From CAZWRK01 sp964635875 (GTDB taxonomy: Bacteria > Pseudomonadota > Gammaproteobacteria > Burkholderiales > Aquaspirillaceae), in the NCBI GenBank assembly GCA_964635875.1, contig CAZWRK010000135.1:1-10602 (forward strand): a stretch of 10,602 nucleotides of DNA. The letters are read 5' to 3'. Both the position numbers and the translations under genes were made by a program. The first letter of the stretch is position 1. Each line of letters begins with the position of its first letter. Shown here one piece after another: positions 1 to 5,825 of the stretch. The notes beneath the pieces were generated by a model. The model made no database searches and was not told the origin of the DNA. It was given only the letters and a program-made list of their open reading frames with translations.

Positions 1-151
1 CCATGTGCAGCTTGCCCGACGGATAGGGGAACATCGACAAGCAATAGTATTTCGGGCGGCTAGCATCTTCGACCGCTTTGAAAGCAGCACTTTTTTCCCA
101 ATGGGCTTGGGCTGCGGATTCGATGTCGCGGGGGGTATAAAGTTCGTGCAT
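1..151 (-). CDS. leuS: Leucyl-tRNA synthetase, N-terminal 50 residues (partial)
   Basis: This is the 5' end of a class I aminoacyl-tRNA synthetase that charges tRNA-Leu in the cytoplasm. The visible 50 residues begin MHELYTPRDIESAAQAHWEK and end KYYCLSMFPYPSGKLHM. The latter stretch is the highly conserved LeuS segment that leads into the class I HMGH signature, which would lie just outside the window. The start is the ATG read from 151 to 149. It matches the usual LeuS N-terminus, where a short stretch precedes a (D/E)IE..(A/V)Q.HW motif. No strong ribosome binding site is visible; only a weak AGGT sits upstream. The gene is divergent from rfaE2 and shares the 217-base control region with it. 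The rest of the gene, about 800 codons in the family, lies to the left. Confidence 0.95.
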   Translation of the reverse strand, partial: MHELYTPRDIESAAQAHWEKSAAFKAVEDASRPKYYCLSMFPYPSGKLHM

Positions 152-198
152 GAGCGTAGAAACCTGTCAGAAAAGAGAGTGAATCGCCAAAACAATCA

Positions 199-234
199 GC
201 CGATTATATATCGGCGGCAGCCGATTCGCGGCTG
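199..234. repeat. Two adjacent 17-bp inverted repeats (6-5-6) in the leuS/rfaE2 control region
   Basis: Two imperfectly related palindromes lie side by side. The first is GCCGAT-TATAT-ATCGGC at 199-215 and the second is CAGCCG-ATTCG-CGGCTG at 218-234. Both have perfect 6-base arms and a 5-base spacer. The 9-base word CAGCCGATT also occurs as a direct repeat at 197-205 and 218-226, 21 bases apart, or two helical turns. The first palindrome covers the likely leuS -10 element, and the second overlaps the edge of the CRP-type site. They could be operators or could form hairpins in the leuS leader. The regulator is not known. Confidence 0.5.
203..210 (-). promoter_or_regulatory. Putative -10 region for leuS
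   Basis: Read on the minus strand, 210-203 is TATATAAT, which contains a consensus TATAAT (208-203) and an overlapping TATATA (210-205). No good -35 hexamer lies 16-18 bases upstream. The centre of the CRP-type site is about 30-33 bases from the upstream edge of this -10, close to the spacing of an activator-dependent class II promoter. Transcription would begin near 196-199, giving a leader of about 45 bases. Confidence 0.45.
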
Positions 235-248
235 TGACGCACATCACA
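233..248. promoter_or_regulatory. CRP-family binding site, perfect TGTGA-N6-TCACA
   Basis: The sequence TGTGACGCACATCACA has two perfect CRP half-sites separated by six bases. Its centre is at 240.5, between leuS and rfaE2. From the putative rfaE2-side start near 282 the centre is at about -41.5, the classic class II activator position. It lies at a similar distance from the leuS-side -10. The match and spacing are read directly from the sequence. That a cAMP-CRP-like protein binds here is inferred. An FNR site (TTGAT-N4-ATCAA) is a poorer description. Confidence 0.6.
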
Positions 249-268
249 GGATTTTTGTGGATTTCCGG

Positions 269-274
269 TACAAT
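269..274 (+). promoter_or_regulatory. Putative -10 element for the rfaE2-birA-coaX operon
   Basis: TACAAT differs from the sigma-70 -10 consensus by one base. There is no recognisable -35 box 16-18 bases upstream, where ACAGGA-like sequence is found. Instead the upstream edge of the -10 lies 28.5 bases from the centre of the perfect CRP-type site, the geometry of a class II activated promoter. Transcription would begin near 281-282. Confidence 0.45.
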
Positions 275-368
275 CGCCGTGACCCTGCCAATCCGTGCAG
301 TCTGTACGGGATGGATTTCTTAACGCGTGCATTTTGCCAACCAAACTGCGCCTCTATTTGATACAGCC

Positions 369-869
369 ATGCGCTACCCCTCTCCTGATTTCGAACGCAA
401 GATTTGCCCGCCTGACGCCCTCGCCAATGCCCTTTTGACCTTGCCGCGCCCCTGTGTGTTTACCAATGGCTGCTTTGATATTTTGCATCGCGGTCATGTG
501 AGCTATTTGGCGCAAGCACGCAGCTTGGGCGCGAGCCTGATTGTGGCACTCAATACCGATGCCTCCGTGCGCCGCTTGGGCAAGGGCGACGACCGCCCGA
601 TCAATCCGCTGGAGAATCGCGCGGCCGTGATCGCTGCGTTGGGTGATGTCGATTTAGTGACATGGTTTGACGACGACACGCCCGCCGCCCTGATCGAATT
701 GATCCAGCCTCAGATTTTGGTCAAAGGCGGCGACTGGGCGCCCGCAGCGATTGTCGGCAGCGCAGAAACGCTCGCGCGCGGCGGACAAGTGCATTCGATT
801 CCATTTTTGTTTGACACCTCCACCACAGCCACACTGGCCAAAATTCGCCAAGCGGAACGCGCCGAGTGA
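369..869 (+). CDS. rfaE2: D-glycero-beta-D-manno-heptose 1-phosphate adenylyltransferase
   Basis: This cytoplasmic enzyme transfers AMP from ATP to heptose-1-phosphate to give ADP-heptose, the precursor of the LPS inner core. It is the stand-alone adenylyltransferase (RfaE2/HldC), lacking the kinase domain fused to it in E. coli HldE. The cytidylyltransferase-like fold is marked by VFTNGCFDILHRGHVSYL near residues 30-47, with the HxGH nucleotide-binding motif. RRLGKGDDRPIN, ALGDVDLVTWFDDDTP and LVKGGDW follow, all typical of the family. The ATG at 369 gives 166 residues and starts MRYPSPDFERKI, as in betaproteobacterial homologues of about 160 residues. An in-frame GTG at 327 would add 14 residues that look unrelated. 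Neither start has a strong Shine-Dalgarno sequence. The TGA overlaps the birA start. The function is secure; the exact start is less so. Confidence 0.92.
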   Translation: MRYPSPDFERKICPPDALANALLTLPRPCVFTNGCFDILHRGHVSYLAQARSLGASLIVALNTDASVRRLGKGDDRPINPLENRAAVIAALGDVDLVTWFDDDTPAALIELIQPQILVKGGDWAPAAIVGSAETLARGGQVHSIPFLFDTSTTATLAKIRQAERAE

Positions 870-1819
870 AGGCCTTAGATATGGCGGTACTCCGCACCCT
901 TGCCGATGGCCGCTTTCACTCGGGCGAGCAAATGGCGCAGCAGCTGGGCTGTTCACGTGCATCGATCTGGCAAGCGGTTGAAAACCTCAGCCAACTATAC
1001 GGTGCGCGAATTTTTCGAGTGCGCGGCAAGGGTTATCGTCTGCCCGCGCCCTTGGTGTGGCTGGACCCACAAGCCATCGCAGCCGAAACCAGCGGCTGGC
1101 AAGTTGAGGTCGCCGAGCATATCGATTCCAGCAATAGCGCCCTTTTGACGCGAGCAGCGCAAGGTGCGCCGCATCGGCTGGCGCTGTTCGCTGAAATTCA
1201 AACGGCAGGACGCGGACGACGTGGACGGCAATGGATTAGCCATCCCGGTGAAGCACTCACCTTCTCGATTCTGTGGCGCTTTGATTGCGGGGTCGCGGGT
1301 TTATCAGGCTTGTCGCTGGTGGTGGGCATCGCATTAACGCGCGTACTCAATCGGCTTGAAATTCCGGTGCGCCTAAAGTGGCCGAATGATATTTTATTAG
1401 GCGAACGAAAAGCAGCAGGCATTTTGATTGAACTGGCCGGAGATACACTTGGCCCGTCGGCGGTGGTGATTGGCGTGGGCATCAATTTGGCGGACCCCGG
1501 CGAAGTCGGCCAGGCCGCAGCGGGTCTGGCGGATGCGCACCGCCCATTGCCTCCACGCAACGCACTGGCCGCAGCGCTCTTAAATGAGCTCACAGCCGTT
1601 CTCACGACGTTTGCTCAAGCCGGATTTGCCCCCTTTCAAGCAGAGTGGCAAAGCTGGCATGCTTTTCAAGAACAGACCGTCTGGATTATTTCTCCCCATG
1701 CCCCGCCATTACAGGGCCAGGCCTTGGGTGTCGATGGCCACGGCGCACTGCGCCTATTGGGTCACGATGGAGAACAGCGGATTCACGCAGGGGAAGTCAG
1801 TTTGAGACCACATTTATGA
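866..1819 (+). CDS. birA: Bifunctional biotin--[acetyl-CoA-carboxylase] ligase / biotin operon repressor
   Basis: BirA activates biotin with ATP and attaches it to the biotin carrier protein of acetyl-CoA carboxylase. With an N-terminal DNA-binding domain it can also repress biotin genes. Residues 1-60 form a winged helix-turn-helix (FHSGEQMAQQLGCSRASIWQAVENL, then RVRGKGYRL). The ligase domain carries the biotinyl-AMP loop GRGRRGR at residues 115-121 and KWPNDILLGERKAAGILIE from K171. The C-terminal SH3-like domain ends GEVSLRPHL. At 317 residues it has the length of the E. coli-type bifunctional protein. The GTG at 866 overlaps the rfaE2 stop (GTGA) and keeps helix 1 complete. The ATG at 881 has a better ribosome binding site (GAAGG, 8-base spacing) and would give 312 residues. 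Its own stop overlaps the coaX start. No biotin operator was recognised in the window. Confidence 0.95.
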   Translation: MKALDMAVLRTLADGRFHSGEQMAQQLGCSRASIWQAVENLSQLYGARIFRVRGKGYRLPAPLVWLDPQAIAAETSGWQVEVAEHIDSSNSALLTRAAQGAPHRLALFAEIQTAGRGRRGRQWISHPGEALTFSILWRFDCGVAGLSGLSLVVGIALTRVLNRLEIPVRLKWPNDILLGERKAAGILIELAGDTLGPSAVVIGVGINLADPGEVGQAAAGLADAHRPLPPRNALAAALLNELTAVLTTFAQAGFAPFQAEWQSWHAFQEQTVWIISPHAPPLQGQALGVDGHGALRLLGHDGEQRIHAGEVSLRPHL

Positions 1820-2556
1820 TCTTGTTACTGGATGCAGGCAATACTCGAATTAAATGGAGCTGGTTACGTGATGGCCTTAGCAGTCCACCGCGCGCCTGCC
1901 CGCATCGAGATTTAAGCCCCTTAACCACCGAATATCTGGCGCATCGTCCACAGCACATCTTGGCCTGCAATGTCGCGGGAGAAGCCATTCAGTACAAGCT
2001 AGAACATGCCCTCCGACGCCAGCCTATTCGATGGATCACCCCCACCGCCTATGGTGGCGGAATTCGCAATGGCTACCAAGACCCGAAGCGCCTCGGGCCG
2101 GATCGCTGGGCGGCGGCGATTGGTGCGGCGCATTATTGGCCAAAAGAAGATTGTTTAGTGGTCTGTGCAGGAACGGCGCTCACCGTCGATCGGCTCCGCG
2201 CCGAAGGGCTCTTTGAAGGCGGTAGCATCAGCCCCGGCCTGCAGCTCATGCGCCAAAGTTTGGATAGCGGCACCGCCCGTTTGGGTCGCCCCGACGGCCA
2301 ATGGAAAGCCGCCCCGACCAATACCGCCGACGCGATTACCACCGGCTGCATCAATGCGCTCACGGGCAGTATTCAGAAAGCCGCTGAGGTGTTTGCCGCC
2401 GATATTGGCCATCCGCCCCGCATTTTACTCAGCGGCGGTGATGCGCGATTGCTCGGGCAATACCTCCTCGGCCAAGTGATGACGGTCGACAATTTAGTTT
2501 TGGCGGGACTGGCGATCCTATCCGCCGATCCCCCGCCAAAGGACGAAGACGAATAG
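1816..2556 (+). CDS. coaX: Type III pantothenate kinase
   Basis: CoaX phosphorylates pantothenate with ATP, the first step of coenzyme A synthesis. It belongs to the acetate/sugar kinase (ASKHA) fold. The ATG at 1816 gives 246 residues, normal for the family. The protein opens MILLLDAGNTRIKW, with the phosphate-binding DxGNT at residues 6-10. GPDR at 94-97 carries the likely catalytic Asp96. AGTALTVD at 118-125 and GGSISPGLQLM follow, and LLSGGDARLL lies near the C-terminus. Start and birA stop share ATGA (1816-1819), which indicates translational coupling. The pairing with birA is common in betaproteobacteria. The Bordetella homologue was first described as Baf, an accessory factor for toxin gene expression. 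Biotin ligase and CoA synthesis both serve acetyl-CoA carboxylase, which may explain the linkage. A longer in-frame ORF from 1645 only reads through birA and is not real. Confidence 0.94.
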   Translation: MILLLDAGNTRIKWSWLRDGLSSPPRACPHRDLSPLTTEYLAHRPQHILACNVAGEAIQYKLEHALRRQPIRWITPTAYGGGIRNGYQDPKRLGPDRWAAAIGAAHYWPKEDCLVVCAGTALTVDRLRAEGLFEGGSISPGLQLMRQSLDSGTARLGRPDGQWKAAPTNTADAITTGCINALTGSIQKAAEVFAADIGHPPRILLSGGDARLLGQYLLGQVMTVDNLVLAGLAILSADPPPKDEDE

Positions 2557-2660
2557 CACGCTTTTTCGCCGTATCGAAACAAACAGGCCTCCCGTAATCT
2601 ACGCCGTTCGTGGATAATCGCAGCCTTGTCGGATTAACACACTATAAAGGTGGCATCAGG

Positions 2661-3833
2661 ATGAAGTGGTTTTTTGCCGCACTGGTCATCGCCAATTTAC
2701 TTGTTGCGCTTATAAGCGCCGTTGGCCAATCACCCAAAAGCAATGTCAACTCGCGCGAAATCAATGCGCAACAGATCAAGCCTGTCCCCAAAGACGCGCC
2801 ACCGGCAGACCCCATTGCGGCCGCCTCGCAAGATCCGACGGCCATTGCTTTATTGAATAATCAGTCTCCGACGCCTGTCACCCCGACACCTGCAACCCCC
2901 GAACCAGCGCCAGCCGCAGCACCGAGCGCGCTACCTGCGACTGCTGCGATTCCGGCCGTCGTTGCCAGCGCAGTCGTCGCGCATCAAGCCGTCAGCGCGG
3001 CAACCGAGCCGAAGCCTGAACCGAAGAAAGTTGAACCCAAGCCCGAACCCAAAAAACCAGAACCGAAGCCAGAGCTGAAGAAAGTCGAACCTAAGGTCGA
3101 GCCAAAACCGGAGCCAAAACCCGAGCCGAAGAAAGTCGAGCCTAAGGTCGAACCAAAGCCGGAGCCAAAACCCGAGCCGAAGAAAGTCGAGCCGAAGGCT
3201 GAACCCAAGCACGAACCGCAAATCGCCGAGAAAAAGCCGAAAGCGGTCGAGCCTGATCCAATCGCAAAGAAATTCGCAGAGACAGAAAAAGGCACCAGCA
3301 AAGAAGCCAGCAAGCCCGCAGCGAGCGCGATGTGCTACCAGCTGGCTGAGCTGGACAGCCAACAAAGCGCGCGCTTCCGCCAGCAAATGATTCGCGCCAA
3401 GCTCGCGGATAGCGCAGTGGAGCACAAACGTGAAGCGCCTGCGGCGGCCAATACCAGCAGTGGCCCGAAAAAATACTGGGTGTATTTAAGCGCGAAAAGT
3501 AGCCGCGATGAAGCCAATAAGCTCTCTGCAGAAGTCAAAGGCAAAGGCTTCGATAACTATGTCGTGACCAATGCTGATTTCAAAAATGCGATTTCGATCG
3601 GGCTGTTTAGCCAAGAAAGCTCGGCCGAAAGCATGAAAAAACGTTTGGCACAGGCAGGGTATACCGCGCACATTCAGACCCGAGACAGCTCAGGCGCCAG
3701 CACCACCAGCGAGAATAGCCAACTGAGCACATTCCGCTTCCGCCAGCTGGATAGCGCCGCTTACGAAAAGCTCAAAACCATGAGCGCGCAATGGCCACAA
3801 GCCACACTCAAAGAAATTGCCTGTCGTAAATAA
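2661..3833 (+). CDS. Membrane-anchored SPOR-domain protein with Pro/Glu/Lys-rich stalk
   Basis: SPOR domains bind denuded glycan strands of peptidoglycan, usually at the division septum, so an envelope or division role is likely. The ATG at 2661 has an AAAGGTGG ribosome binding site about 8 bases upstream and gives 390 residues. An N-terminal transmembrane helix (FFAALVIANLLVALISAVG, residues 4-22) anchors the protein with the rest in the periplasm. An Ala/Pro-rich linker follows to about residue 115. An EPK/VEPK repeat stalk spans about 116-195. The SPOR domain covers about 270-345 (KKYWVYLSAKSSRDEANKL ... NAISIGLFSQESSAESMKKRL). The only cysteines, C225 and C388, flank the SPOR domain and could form a disulfide. 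The gene follows coaX after 104 bases in which I see no convincing promoter or terminator. It may be the last gene of the operon. An in-frame GTG at 2610 is less likely, because it would place 17 polar residues before the helix. Confidence 0.85.
   Translation: MKWFFAALVIANLLVALISAVGQSPKSNVNSREINAQQIKPVPKDAPPADPIAAASQDPTAIALLNNQSPTPVTPTPATPEPAPAAAPSALPATAAIPAVVASAVVAHQAVSAATEPKPEPKKVEPKPEPKKPEPKPELKKVEPKVEPKPEPKPEPKKVEPKVEPKPEPKPEPKKVEPKAEPKHEPQIAEKKPKAVEPDPIAKKFAETEKGTSKEASKPAASAMCYQLAELDSQQSARFRQQMIRAKLADSAVEHKREAPAAANTSSGPKKYWVYLSAKSSRDEANKLSAEVKGKGFDNYVVTNADFKNAISIGLFSQESSAESMKKRLAQAGYTAHIQTRDSSGASTTSENSQLSTFRFRQLDSAAYEKLKTMSAQWPQATLKEIACRK
3084..3185 (+). repeat. Tandem 51-bp repeat, two copies, coding for a 17-residue PEPK unit
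   Basis: Copy one is 3084-3134 and copy two is 3135-3185. Each encodes VEPKVEPKPEPKPEPKK. The two copies differ at three positions, all synonymous (Glu and Lys third-codon bases). More diverged EPK units flank the pair from about 3007 to 3220. This is the extended stalk of the SPOR protein and a likely site of copy-number change. Confidence 0.9.
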
Positions 3834-3851
3834 CCGAGGCATTTCGTGCAG

Positions 3852-3887
3852 TGCACACTCCTCGCCGTGGCGGGGAGTGTGTGTTTT
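3852..3887 (+). terminator. Rho-independent terminator after the SPOR gene
   Basis: The arm CACACTCCTCGCC (3854-3866) pairs with GGCGGGGAGTGTG (3869-3881) through 13 positions with one G-U wobble. The innermost pairs must open to form the loop. Two further G-U pairs extend the base, and TTTT follows at 3884-3887. It begins 18 bases after the SPOR stop codon and points rightward. There is no A-run on its left side, so it is not obviously bidirectional. Confidence 0.85.
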
Positions 3888-3958
3888 ACGATGCCAAAAT
3901 GCCCATTTAATATACAAACACCCGTTTATGACTAAAACTTATTTCAGCTCAACCGGTG

Positions 3959-3964
3959 TATGAT
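3959..3964 (+). promoter_or_regulatory. Possible -10 element for the diguanylate cyclase gene
   Basis: TATGAT differs by one base from the sigma-70 -10 consensus and lies in the 165-base stretch between the terminator and the next start codon. No good -35 hexamer is found at 16-18 bases upstream; the region is AT-rich (ACTTATTTC). If used, the leader would be about 80 bases. The call rests on one hexamer and its position. Confidence 0.3.
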
Positions 3965-4052
3965 GATCCGCCGCCTGCGTGCTGCACTCACTTGCCCACA
4001 ATCCTTCTGCCACACCGCTTGCACCGATTTAAAGAATTAAAGGAAATATGCT

Positions 4053-5699
4053 ATGCCGCGTCGCGCTATCCCTGCCACCCGAATGAGCCGCAGTTGGCTC
4101 TATGAGCGTCTCAGCCTCGCGCGGCTGATTATGCTTTTTGGTGGCATTACACTGATTTTGACCTTAGTCAGTAGCATGTACGCAGGCTGGAAAACCCAAC
4201 GTGAGATGTTGCTGAATTCAACCTTAGAAACCAATCGCGTCTATGCCAGTAAATTGGCTTTATCAGTGAACAGTTTCTTTTCGATGGCAGAAAGCACCCT
4301 GCGCTACAGTGCCGCACAAGTGAATTCTCACCTCCAAAATCCGGTGGCGATGCAATCCGAAATCGACCGGATCCTCAACCAAAATCAGCTGTTTAATTCG
4401 GTTGCGATTGCCGATATCCACGGCAAAGTACTCAGCATCGCGCCACAAAGCCTCAATAAATTGGTTGGCAAAGTCCTCGATAGTCCCGGTATGCAAGAAG
4501 CCTTAACGCACACAGAAGGTCTGGCTATTTCCAAGCCCTACCAAGCCGGAACTGGCCGTTATTTAGTGATGGTGTCCTACCCTTTGCGAGATAAGGCAGG
4601 CAAGGCGATCGGCATTATTTACGGCACGCTCTACCTCCAACAGCCGAACGTCCTCAACACCTTGCTAGGCGAGCATTTTTACCAAGATGGCTCTTACATT
4701 TACGCCGTCGATTCTCGCGGCATACTGCTGTATCACCAAAATGGGCTGCGCGTCGGAGAAAGCGTTGCAACCAATCGTGTTGTTCAAAAAATTATGGAAG
4801 GGAAAAGCGGGGCAGAACGCACGCGCAATACGCAAAACAAAGACATGCTTGCTGGGTTTGCGTACATTCCCGAAGCCGGTTGGGGCGTCGTGGTCCAGCG
4901 CCCAACCGAAATGGCCCTCGCACCCGCCACCACGCTTTTACTCGAAATGATCCGCAATGCACTGCCCTTTCTCTTGATCGCAGGACTGCTGTCATGGTGG
5001 CTGGCACGGCATATCGCCCAACCCCTTCATGATCTGTCTCGACTGGCCAAGGATATGAGTCATTCCGACACTTCCGAGCAGCTTGCGCAGGTGAGCTCAT
5101 GGTATGCCGAAGCGCGACATCTCAAGCGCGCGCTCCTGTCGGGGATTAAAGAAATCAACACTCGCCTAAACCGCTTCCGACGCGAGTCTAATACCGACCC
5201 ACTCACGGGCCTTGCCAATCGTCGCGCCATGAATGAACTGCTCGAACATTGGGAGCAAACCCAACAATCTTTTGCCATCATCATTGTCGACATCGACCGC
5301 TTTAAATCCGTTAACGACACCTACGGCCATCACGTCGGGGATGAAGTGCTGCGCTTTTTGGCGCAAACCATGCTCAATAATGCCCGCGATAACGATATTT
5401 GCTGTCGTTTTGGTGGAGAAGAGTTTGTGATCTTGTTGCCCAATACCGACTTGGAGCATGGTCTACAGGCCGCAGAACGCTTGCGTAAGCGCATGGCAAC
5501 GCAAGAAAGTCCATGCGGAAAAGTGGTCACTATCTCCGCGGGGGTAGGGCATTTCCCGCAAACCGGTGCGACGCTGTCCGTGCTATTCGAGCGCACGGAT
5601 CAAGCATTGTATGGCGCCAAACATAATGGCCGAAATCGGGTTGAAGTCGCGAATGAAGCCACAACAGCGCCGGAAAAAAATCACTCGCCATGTTGCTAA
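4053..5699 (+). CDS. Membrane diguanylate cyclase with Cache sensor, HAMP and GGDEF domains
   Basis: It makes cyclic di-GMP from two GTP. The ATG at 4053 has AAAGGA eight bases upstream and gives 548 residues. TM1 is about residues 24-45 (LIMLFGGITLILTLVSSMY). A periplasmic dCache-like sensor covers about 46-295, and a second membrane helix about 303-318 (ALPFLLIAGLLSWWLA). A HAMP linker (RHIAQPLHDLSRLAKDM) leads to a GGDEF domain from DPLTGLANRRAM onward. The catalytic motif is GGEEF at 454-458, which is active-type. The product-inhibition I-site RxxD is present as RDND at 445-448, five residues before GGEEF. The substrate region VDIDRFKSVNDTYGHHVGD is intact. The protein should therefore be an active, feedback-inhibited cyclase responding to an extracellular ligand, perhaps an amino or carboxylic acid as for many Cache domains; the ligand is not readable here. 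Its neighbour is a predicted c-di-GMP phosphodiesterase. Confidence 0.93.
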   Translation: MPRRAIPATRMSRSWLYERLSLARLIMLFGGITLILTLVSSMYAGWKTQREMLLNSTLETNRVYASKLALSVNSFFSMAESTLRYSAAQVNSHLQNPVAMQSEIDRILNQNQLFNSVAIADIHGKVLSIAPQSLNKLVGKVLDSPGMQEALTHTEGLAISKPYQAGTGRYLVMVSYPLRDKAGKAIGIIYGTLYLQQPNVLNTLLGEHFYQDGSYIYAVDSRGILLYHQNGLRVGESVATNRVVQKIMEGKSGAERTRNTQNKDMLAGFAYIPEAGWGVVVQRPTEMALAPATTLLLEMIRNALPFLLIAGLLSWWLARHIAQPLHDLSRLAKDMSHSDTSEQLAQVSSWYAEARHLKRALLSGIKEINTRLNRFRRESNTDPLTGLANRRAMNELLEHWEQTQQSFAIIIVDIDRFKSVNDTYGHHVGDEVLRFLAQTMLNNARDNDICCRFGGEEFVILLPNTDLEHGLQAAERLRKRMATQESPCGKVVTISAGVGHFPQTGATLSVLFERTDQALYGAKHNGRNRVEVANEATTAPEKNHSPCC

Positions 5700-5723
5700 A
5701 CCGCTCATGGCACTATCGCGCTA

Positions 5724-5772
5724 AATAGTCTCAACAGAGCACCCCTTAAATATGCGTTTAGGGTACACTATT
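5724..5772 (+). other. Nested inverted repeats in the leader region of the HD-GYP gene
   Basis: An outer stem AATAGT/ACTATT (5724-5729 with 5767-5772) encloses an inner stem. In the inner stem CCCTTAAA (5743-5750) pairs with TTTAGGG (5757-5763) around a TATGCG loop, with one bulged T. The word CTAAATAG occurs directly repeated at 5721-5728 and 5792-5799, and CCTAT/ATAGG (5782-5786 with 5796-5800) forms another short hairpin. No T-tract follows the main structure, so a terminator is not supported. It does not show the conserved blocks of a c-di-GMP-I (GEMM) riboswitch. The remaining 126-base gap holds no clear promoter. Confidence 0.35.
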
Positions 5773-5825
5773 CTGCAGAACCCTATCTATTCTAAATAGG
5801 CTGTGATTTTGGGGATGTAGACATA

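Noticed and set aside
5..361. Rightward 118-residue ORF across the left edge
   Set aside because: Its first half is antisense to the clear leuS N-terminus and the rest crosses the control region; the protein resembles no family I know.
1645..1815. Extended coaX ORF starting at 1645
   Set aside because: The extra N-terminal codons overlap birA out of frame; the conserved CoaX start MILLLDAGNT begins at 1816.
1823..1869. TTGTTAC ... GGTTAC as a possible biotin (BirA) operator near the coaX start
   Set aside because: The half-sites are direct rather than inverted, the spacing is too large, and they lie inside coaX codons.
2557..2660. Promoter between coaX and the SPOR gene (GATAAT at 2613-2618, TATAAA at 2643-2648)
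   Set aside because: Neither hexamer has a fitting -35 box, and TATAAA overlaps the ribosome binding region; read-through from coaX is as likely.
3001..3240. Regular repeats that might suggest a CRISPR array
   Set aside because: The repeats are contiguous, in frame and encode a Pro/Glu/Lys stalk; there are no unique spacers.
2931..3425. Long leftward ORFs opposite the SPOR stalk
   Set aside because: They are low-complexity shadows of the EPK repeats (runs of Leu/Arg/Phe or Gly/Ser/Phe), with no independent signal.
5701..5825. Possible c-di-GMP riboswitch before the HD-GYP gene
   Set aside because: The conserved GEMM-I blocks and tetraloop/receptor pattern are not present.
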